Shown: in pieces, positions 59,430-64,000 of the stretch
Layout: the number at the start of each line of letters is the position of its first letter
Numbering within the stretch: the first letter of the stretch is position 1
Source: Paraburkholderia podalyriae
Lineage (GTDB): Bacteria > Pseudomonadota > Gammaproteobacteria > Burkholderiales > Burkholderiaceae
Reading direction: 5' to 3'
Assembly: GCF_014397785.1 (NCBI RefSeq)
Contig: NZ_VZQQ01000002.1
Span: 310,001 to 374,000 of the forward strand
DNA: 64,000 nt
Position numbers and translations under genes: made by a program
Notes under the pieces: model-generated
Database searches by the model: none
Told to the model about the DNA's origin: nothing
What the model saw: only the letters and a program-made list of their open reading frames with translations

Positions 59430-60230
59430 ATGAAAGACCTGTTACCGGAGTTGCTGAACGGATCGACCCTCAAGGAAGTGGCTGCAAGCATCGCCGAACG
59501 GAAGGCGCGCCTCCACGCCGTCAACTGGGGCAAGTGGCCGCATCTGCCCGAGCTGCCCCTATGGCGGCTGGTCGCACAATCACTCGGGATCGAGCCGTCC
59601 GCGCTGTCGCCGACGGAGCATATTGATGAACACGACGCCATTGCACTGGCAGGTCAGCCCTTCAGGGACCGGCTGGAAGTCGCCATGGCGAATCTCGCAG
59701 GCCCGTATGAGGATGATCGCGGACCACTCCCGGACGTTGGCGCGCTCATGGTCGTCCGGCCGGGTAGTCATAAGAGAGAGAATGCCTGGGTTTCAACCAG
59801 CGCGTTCCGCGCGTGGGCCGTGGCAATTGGCTGGACGCTGCCTGCCGGGTTCGCGCCGCAGAAAAATATCGAACCGGGCACGCACGCGAGCACCGCCGAC
59901 CGCCTGGCCGTCATCGCCGCGATGCTCGACACGATCAGGGCGACACGCGGCATCTCCCAAAGCAGAGTCATTGTGGAAATCGAGGAGGCCGACCTTGCAA
60001 AAGGTCTGGGCAAGGCGACGCTCGAAAAAGTGTTCGCCGCGGCCAACCGGGGCGAAGCCGAGGAAAAGCTGTCGGATGCATGCCAGCGTTGCGTCAGGGC
60101 ACTGTTCTCCGTGCTCGAGTTCAATGACCCGGCCGGGCCGGCAGATCGGGCAAAGGTCATCGCCGCGGTCACCGGGCGATGTCCCGGCCTCTCGTCACAA
60201 CGGGTTTCGGAGGTTCTCGCGGCACCCTAA
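59430..60230 (+). CDS. Hypothetical protein of integrative element
   Basis: A 266-residue soluble protein I do not recognise. It has a helical first part (LKEVAASIAERKARLHAVNW), a central region with a Trp-rich strand (WVSTSAFRAWAVAIGWTLP), then TADRLAVIAAMLDTIRATRG and a coiled C-terminal part. The residue pattern WRLVAQSLGIEPSAL resembles the recognition region of phage or ICE accessory proteins, but no enzymatic motif is visible. The ATG at 59430 is the first plausible start after the integrase; the frame is open further up but overlaps it. In P4/PICI-type elements the integrase is often followed by such variable cargo. Confidence 0.6.
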   Translation: MKDLLPELLNGSTLKEVAASIAERKARLHAVNWGKWPHLPELPLWRLVAQSLGIEPSALSPTEHIDEHDAIALAGQPFRDRLEVAMANLAGPYEDDRGPLPDVGALMVVRPGSHKRENAWVSTSAFRAWAVAIGWTLPAGFAPQKNIEPGTHASTADRLAVIAAMLDTIRATRGISQSRVIVEIEEADLAKGLGKATLEKVFAAANRGEAEEKLSDACQRCVRALFSVLEFNDPAGPADRAKVIAAVTGRCPGLSSQRVSEVLAAP

Positions 60231-60276
60231 ATGAGAGTAGGGTGCAATTGGGGTAGTTTTAGGGTGGCTTAGGGTG
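60223..60276. repeat. Cluster of TAGGGTG boxes upstream of the AlpA-like gene
   Basis: CACCCTAA at 60223-60230 is inverted; TAGGGTG recurs at 60238-60244, 60260-60266 and 60270-60276. Four copies of an 7-8-bp box in 54 bp just upstream of a small DNA-binding protein gene look like an operator array or small iterons. Confidence 0.55.
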
Positions 60277-60343
60277 CGGGGCAGCGGCCGGCTCGATACG
60301 CTTCTCCCTGCCCGTCAATTCCGACGGGTACTGGAGAAAATCG

Positions 60344-60559
60344 ATGGCTCACAAGACTGACCTGAAAGAGTTTGACGAGTTGCCGAACGCGGCCGCCGTC
60401 GACGTGCGCACTGTGGCCGGGCTGTGTCAGTGCAACGTCGCGACCGTGTGGGAACGTTCGAAGCGCGGCGCACTCCCCGCCCCGCGCAAGATCGGCGGCT
60501 CGACCCGCTGGAATGTGGGTGAGCTGCGCGCTGTTCTGCTTGGCGGAGGCGCAGCATGA
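60344..60559 (+). CDS. AlpA-like excisionase/transcriptional regulator
   Basis: A 71-residue winged-helix DNA-binding protein of the AlpA/excisionase (MerR-like) type. The helix-turn-helix is VRTVAGLCQCNVATVWERSK and the wing is ALPAPRKIGGSTRWNVGEL with the characteristic RW. Such proteins act as directionality factors and as activators of the integrase or replication genes in P4 and PICI elements. The ribosome binding site is GGAGAAAAT. It overlaps the next gene by 4 nt (ATGATG). Confidence 0.82.
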   Translation: MAHKTDLKEFDELPNAAAVDVRTVAGLCQCNVATVWERSKRGALPAPRKIGGSTRWNVGELRAVLLGGGAA

Positions 60560-60780
60560 TGGACCGTTTTGCCAATCCTGCCCACGCCGACCATTTCACC
60601 CAGAACATCGCGTCTCATGCAAACGCCGTTTCGCTCGCCCAGTCCGGAGCCCGCGTTCGTTCTGCAGAGATTCCCGCAGAGACCGGCGCCTGCTGCCGCC
60701 TTCAGCCGGTGGAGTCGCCGAACGGTCGTCTCATGAGTGCCGCCGATTCCATCGAACGCCTGGCGGGAGGTGCGGCATGA
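60556..60780 (+). CDS. Hypothetical small protein
   Basis: A 74-residue frame that starts inside the last codons of the AlpA-like gene and ends by overlapping the next start codon (ATGA). Sequence is polar with two Cys and no recognisable motif. Its acceptance rests on the two overlaps, which are typical of a compact phage-type operon. Confidence 0.5.
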   Translation: MMDRFANPAHADHFTQNIASHANAVSLAQSGARVRSAEIPAETGACCRLQPVESPNGRLMSAADSIERLAGGAA

Positions 60781-61007
60781 GCGTCTCCTATGAAGATCTC
60801 ATGAGGCAGGCCGCGATGACTGCCGAGTTGTACCTGTTCTCCGCTCTTCATGCGGTCGAGGAAGCGCGTGCTCGAGGATATAAGATCAGCGACACCAATT
60901 CTGTTGCTCTGGTGACGGCTTTCATGAAGGCTGCCGCGAGCGATTATGCGGTTCACGCCCGCATTAAGTTCGAGGAAGAACACCCCGGTCTCTTTGCTCG
61001 CCTGTAG
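60777..61007 (+). CDS. Hypothetical small helical protein
   Basis: A 76-residue protein predicted to be mainly helical (YEDLMRQAAMTAELYLFSAL, then VALVTAFMKAAASDYAVHAR). It overlaps the gene before it by 4 nt and has GGGAGGTGCGGC upstream, a good ribosome binding site. No known family comes to mind; similar small genes precede the primase-helicase in many satellite-like elements. Confidence 0.6.
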   Translation: MSVSYEDLMRQAAMTAELYLFSALHAVEEARARGYKISDTNSVALVTAFMKAAASDYAVHARIKFEEEHPGLFARL

Positions 61008-61032
61008 CACCCTGCACGAAGGCTAAAAGAAA

Positions 61033-61064
61033 GCCCCGGTATCCGCCATATCAGACGCCGGGGC
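61033..61064. promoter_or_regulatory. Hairpin between small genes and primase-helicase
   Basis: GCCCCGG and CCGGGGC flank an 18-nt loop. On the plus strand it is followed by ATTAAG and not by a U-run, so it would not be a strong terminator in the direction of the genes; on the minus strand it is followed by CTTTCTTTT. Might be an attenuator or a terminator for antisense transcripts. Confidence 0.5.
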
Positions 61065-61090
61065 ATTAAGCATTCCTAAGAGATAAAACG

Positions 61091-63163
61091 ATGATAGCAA
61101 ACCAACTTCCAGAAATCCATCCGCAGCGCCTCCTGTCGTCGGTCTATGGCCAGGGAAACCTTGGTGTTATCCGCCCCGTGAAACCGATCAGCTTCGAGGC
61201 GCTGAAGCAGTTCGTCTCGATGCCGAAGCAGAGCCCCATGTCGCACACCGACTTCATGGCGCTGAGTAATAAGGAGCGCGGAGAAGCGAAGAAACGCGAC
61301 CCGTTCGTCGTGTTCGGCGCTTTCGATGGAAACCAGCGCAACCACGCGTCCTTCAAGCGCCGCTCGGCGTTGACGCTCGATTTTGACAAGGGAACTGCAG
61401 ACCTCTTCGCCGCACTGGTCCGCGGCGATACGCTCGCGCCTTTCGATTACCTATGGCATACCACACGCTCTCACACGCCTGAAGCGCCGCGCCTGCGGAT
61501 CATCATTCCCAGTATTCGTGACATGTCGCGCGAGGAGCACCGTACGGTGGCTCTGGCGATCGCGACGTTTTTTCGCGCGACGCTCGACCCTGGTTCGCTG
61601 GAGGCCGAACGCGCCATGTATTGCCCCATACAGAATCAGGGAGCCGAGTACAGGTTTGGCGTGTCCTTGGGCGGCGGATACCTGAATCCCGATTCTTATC
61701 TGGCGATTGCACCTTGCGAAACTGCGAAGCCGGTTACTGCCGAGGCTTGCAACGACGTCGATTTCAGTCTGCTCGAGGCAAAGCAGTCCGATCCGCGCTG
61801 GACCCTGGGGCGCGTCAAAGACGAGCTGCTGTCGCGGCTCGATCCGAACGCCGATGAATGGAATCGTGCCCGTTGGCTGAAGCTCGGTATGATCCTGCAT
61901 CACCAGTTCGACGGCTCCGACGAGGGGCTTGAACTGTGGGATACCTGGTCAGCGAAAGACGAACGCGTGACGGCTGACGGCGAACTGATGTATCAGCCGG
62001 GCCTGTGCGAAAGGGAGTGGGAAAGCTTCGGCCGCACTACGAATGTGGCGACGATCGGCACGCTCGTCATGTGGGTGAACGAAGTGCGGGCAACGGATAC
62101 CGGGCAGCTCCGAGAGGCCGGCATCACTCCCACGACTGCGCGCTTTCCGCTGCGCTCCGCTGACGAGCTGGCGAACGCGCCTCCCATGAAGTGGCTGGTG
62201 CGCGCGGTGCTGCCTCTCGAAGGCCTGGCTGCGCTGTTCGGCCCCAGCGGCAGCGGGAAATCCTTTCTGGTACTCGACATTGCTGCCGCCGTCGCGGGTG
62301 GCAATCCGGAGTGGTTCGGTCACCGGGTACTTCAGTGTCCGGTGACCTACTGCGCACTGGAAGGCGAAGCTGGCATGGGCAAGCGCGTCAAGGCGTGGGC
62401 GAAGCACCACGACAAGCCGTTGCCTGACGGCCTGCGCTTCATGACCGCGCCTTTCGACCTGCTCGACGGCGCGGGCGTAGCCGAGCTTGCCCGCTCCATC
62501 GCAAGCGCGGGTGGCGCTGGCGGGATGGTTGTGCTCGACACGCTGAACCGCGCTGCGCCTGGCGCCGACGAGAACTCGTCCGTGGACATGGGCAACATGA
62601 TCACCGCCGCCAAGCGCCTGCAGAACCTGCTCGGCGGCCTGGTCCTGCTGGTTCATCATACGGGCAAGGATGCCACGAAGGGATTGCGCGGGCATTCGAG
62701 TCTGCATGCCGCGCTCGATGGCGCCATCGAGGTGAATGCGACCGAGAGCCGTCGCGAATGGGTCGTGGCCAAATCCAAGGACGATGAAACCGGCGCTGCT
62801 CACCGGTTCAAGCTGCTCGTCGTGGATCTCGGAAACGATGACTGCGGCGAGCCGGTCACGAGCTGCGTGATCGCACCGGATGAATCGATCCAGCCCGTGA
62901 AGGGGACGAAGCTGCCGACTGGCGGAAATCAGAAAATCGCGTTCGATGCCGTGACCGGGGCGCTGCGCAACTCTTTCGAGAGCGGGCAAGATGGCGCGCC
63001 AAAAGACCGTGCGTGTATCCCCCTCGATGAGGCCGTCGCGCTCGTGACCGAGCGGATGCTGTGCGACCAGAAACATAAAAAGCAGCGCGCGATCGAAGCC
63101 TTGAACGGTCTTGTGGCGAAAAATATCTTTGGCGTGAAAAGCAACTCGCTGTGGCGCGCCTGA
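61091..63163 (+). CDS. Primase-helicase (RepA-like AAA ATPase) of the element
   Basis: A 690-residue replication protein with two parts. Residues 1-330 resemble an archaeo-eukaryotic primase-type N-terminal region (SALTLDFDKG, HTTRSHTPEAPRLRIIIP, ERAMYCPIQNQGAEYRFG) and residues 355-620 a RecA-fold hexameric helicase of the RepA/AAA_25 group: Walker A GPSGSGKSF (about residue 384), Walker B MVVLDTLNRAAPG (about 480), LVHHTGKD and GLRGHSSLHAALDGA. These proteins initiate replication of satellite prophages and some plasmids. It is the largest gene of the element, and its likely origin lies directly after it. Confidence 0.82.
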   Translation: MIANQLPEIHPQRLLSSVYGQGNLGVIRPVKPISFEALKQFVSMPKQSPMSHTDFMALSNKERGEAKKRDPFVVFGAFDGNQRNHASFKRRSALTLDFDKGTADLFAALVRGDTLAPFDYLWHTTRSHTPEAPRLRIIIPSIRDMSREEHRTVALAIATFFRATLDPGSLEAERAMYCPIQNQGAEYRFGVSLGGGYLNPDSYLAIAPCETAKPVTAEACNDVDFSLLEAKQSDPRWTLGRVKDELLSRLDPNADEWNRARWLKLGMILHHQFDGSDEGLELWDTWSAKDERVTADGELMYQPGLCEREWESFGRTTNVATIGTLVMWVNEVRATDTGQLREAGITPTTARFPLRSADELANAPPMKWLVRAVLPLEGLAALFGPSGSGKSFLVLDIAAAVAGGNPEWFGHRVLQCPVTYCALEGEAGMGKRVKAWAKHHDKPLPDGLRFMTAPFDLLDGAGVAELARSIASAGGAGGMVVLDTLNRAAPGADENSSVDMGNMITAAKRLQNLLGGLVLLVHHTGKDATKGLRGHSSLHAALDGAIEVNATESRREWVVAKSKDDETGAAHRFKLLVVDLGNDDCGEPVTSCVIAPDESIQPVKGTKLPTGGNQKIAFDAVTGALRNSFESGQDGAPKDRACIPLDEAVALVTERMLCDQKHKKQRAIEALNGLVAKNIFGVKSNSLWRA

Positions 63164-63201
63164 TTTACCCGCAAAGCGCCCTATTGGAACAACAGGTGCG
63201 C

Positions 63202-63256
63202 CGGTCCGGTTTGCCCGGTTTCGCCCGCTTCCTATAGCTGGAGCGGGCGAAACCGG
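63202..63256. other. Large inverted repeat, candidate replication origin
   Basis: CCGGTTTCGCCCGCT (63215-63229) and AGCGGGCGAAACCGG (63242-63256) are a perfect 15-bp inverted repeat around 12 nt. CGGTCCGGTTT just outside it can pair instead with AAACCGGACCG at the right arm. More CCGG/CCGGTTT words follow to about 63314. Placement next to a primase-helicase gene suggests an origin of the element. Confidence 0.5.
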
Positions 63257-63291
63257 ACCGTGCTAACTTGCCCGGAAAGACCGGAACCGGG

Positions 63292-63314
63292 AAAAACGGG
63301 CAAAACCGGGCCCG
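63292..63314 (-). terminator. Rho-independent terminator on the minus strand
   Basis: On the minus strand CGGGC-CCGGTTTT-GCCCG is followed by TTTTT. It lies just after the stop of the small minus-strand frame at 63319 and supports leftward transcription there. Confidence 0.6.
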
Positions 63315-63318
63315 TTGC

Positions 63319-63510
63319 TCAACGCTCGCGCTTCGACATCAGCAGCGCCACTTCTCCATGGCAATTGGCCGTCGTGCTATGAGTCACGACGTCAGAGGGC
63401 TGATCACGAAACACAACCTTGAGCCTTGAAAATGACCGGGATTCACATCGATTTTCGCCCCCCGGCACACACGTTTTAGGCCTACTCGCGGGTCCTATCA
63501 AATAGTGCAC
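63319..63510 (-). CDS. Hypothetical small protein (63 residues)
   Basis: A 63-codon frame ending 5 nt before a minus-strand terminator. The product is polar and basic with three Cys and two His (NRCESRSF, HSTTANCHGEV); no family is recognised. It could also be only the 3' end of a decayed gene. The terminator is the main argument for expression. Confidence 0.35.
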   Translation of the reverse strand: MHYLIGPASRPKTCVPGGENRCESRSFSRLKVVFRDQPSDVVTHSTTANCHGEVALLMSKRER

Positions 63511-63765
63511 ACCAACAGGGACAAAATTTTTTTGAGAACTTTGAATCCTCGATTCGGCTGTTCAGGGGGACGCGCAGAACGCAACGGCCGATATCGGCGG
63601 CATTTTTTCAGGCCGTCGCAAACCTCATGTCGTTCATGTTGGCTCGATTGCGACCGGCCGCGACCCACATGGGACGTTCATCCTTCGCACCAACGGACGT
63701 CGCGGAAAAGGTGCGTTGGAGTGGAATGTCGCTAAATTCAACGCCCATGTGGATCCGGCTTTCCC
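63511..63765. other. No supported gene
   Basis: Short frames exist on both strands. One plus-strand frame from about 63545 (…DIGGIFSGRRKPHVVHVG…) reads like protein but has no start codon, so it could be a decayed remnant. The A/T-rich stretch 63520-63545 might hold promoter elements for the minus-strand frame to its left. Confidence 0.3.
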
Positions 63766-63975
63766 TCAAGTCAGTCGCGTTCCTTTCCCATCTTCGATAT
63801 TTTGCGCTGTCACAATGTCTTGGCGCAGACGCTCCTTCAAACGCTCAAGTTCTCCTGACAGATTGTGATCGTCGGGAGTTGCATACGGGTATTCGAACAT
63901 CGCACCCTTTTCGCCGCTTTTAGGGACTAGAGCAACCCGGACCGTATGATCCTTTACCTCTAGCATAAATCGCAT
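63766..63975 (-). CDS. Hypothetical small protein (69 residues)
   Basis: A 69-codon frame with natural-looking composition: a short beta-type start (FMLEVKDHTVRVALVPKSG), then MFEYPYATPDDHNLS and a charged helix (GELERLKERLRQDIVTAQNI). No ribosome binding site of note before the ATG. No family recognised. It may belong to the element carrying the integrase. Confidence 0.4.
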   Translation of the reverse strand: MRFMLEVKDHTVRVALVPKSGEKGAMFEYPYATPDDHNLSGELERLKERLRQDIVTAQNIEDGKGTRLT

Positions 63976-64000
63976 GTTGCGAAATTCGGAGCCACGCCGC

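Noticed and set aside
63545..63840. Plus-strand open frame with protein-like stretch GRRKPHVVHVG
   Set aside because: No ATG, GTG or TTG near its beginning and no family likeness; kept only as a possible remnant.

Overview
The window is high-GC DNA with a strong GC3 bias and close gene packing. Its gene families (ArgP/ArgO pair, proline-rich BcsP in a cellulose operon, fused PhaAB antiporter, roughly 2000-residue double UvrA) point to a betaproteobacterium of the Burkholderiaceae, most likely Paraburkholderia. This is inferred from gene content only; there is no rRNA and no complete tRNA in the window.

Layout. 1-8.4 kb: housekeeping and transport genes (PRC-barrel protein, MFS carriers, a 2OG-Fe(II) oxygenase, an M20 amidohydrolase with a divergent LysR regulator, and the argP/argO arginine export pair). 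8.6-26.1 kb: one long minus-strand operon for what looks like O-acetylated cellulose. Read in transcription order it is bcsP, a 31-codon relic of bcsQ, bcsA, two tandem bcsB genes, bcsC, a SGNH hydrolase, AlgF-like, AlgI-like MBOAT, AlgJ/AlgX-like, and a GH44 glucanase in the place where other operons carry a GH8 BcsZ. 26.4-27.3 kb: decayed remnants (a glycosyltransferase-like C-terminus and an IS5-family transposase). 27.5-48.4 kb: mostly core genes, including a tandem-fused UvrA under a perfect LexA-type box, a fused racemase, SDR/AKR enzymes with regulators, cheV behind a FliA-type promoter, and a surface-glycan-like pair (PhyH oxygenase and methyltransferase) sharing a C-terminal NPDVA repeat. 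48.6-54.7 kb: a six-gene pha/mrp cation/proton antiporter operon with overlapping genes.

54.8-57.9 kb: two tandem polymorphic toxin-immunity modules on the minus strand. They share a near-identical front half and upstream DNA, but each has its own toxin C-terminus and its own immunity gene. Both toxin genes carry a single-base frameshift, at different places. The repeated unit ends in the same T-rich tail that belongs to a terminator next to a tRNA-Ser-like 3' end (candidate att site).

57.9-64 kb: an integrative element resembling a P4/PICI-type phage satellite. It has a P4-type tyrosine integrase split by a frameshift at a run of seven A, a hypothetical gene, an AlpA-like DNA-binding protein, two overlapping small genes, a primase-helicase and, just downstream, a cluster of CCGG-centred inverted repeats that could be its replication origin. 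The element continues beyond the right edge. The regions most worth following up are the cellulose-acetylation operon with its gene losses and substitutions, the double toxin module, and the satellite-like element.
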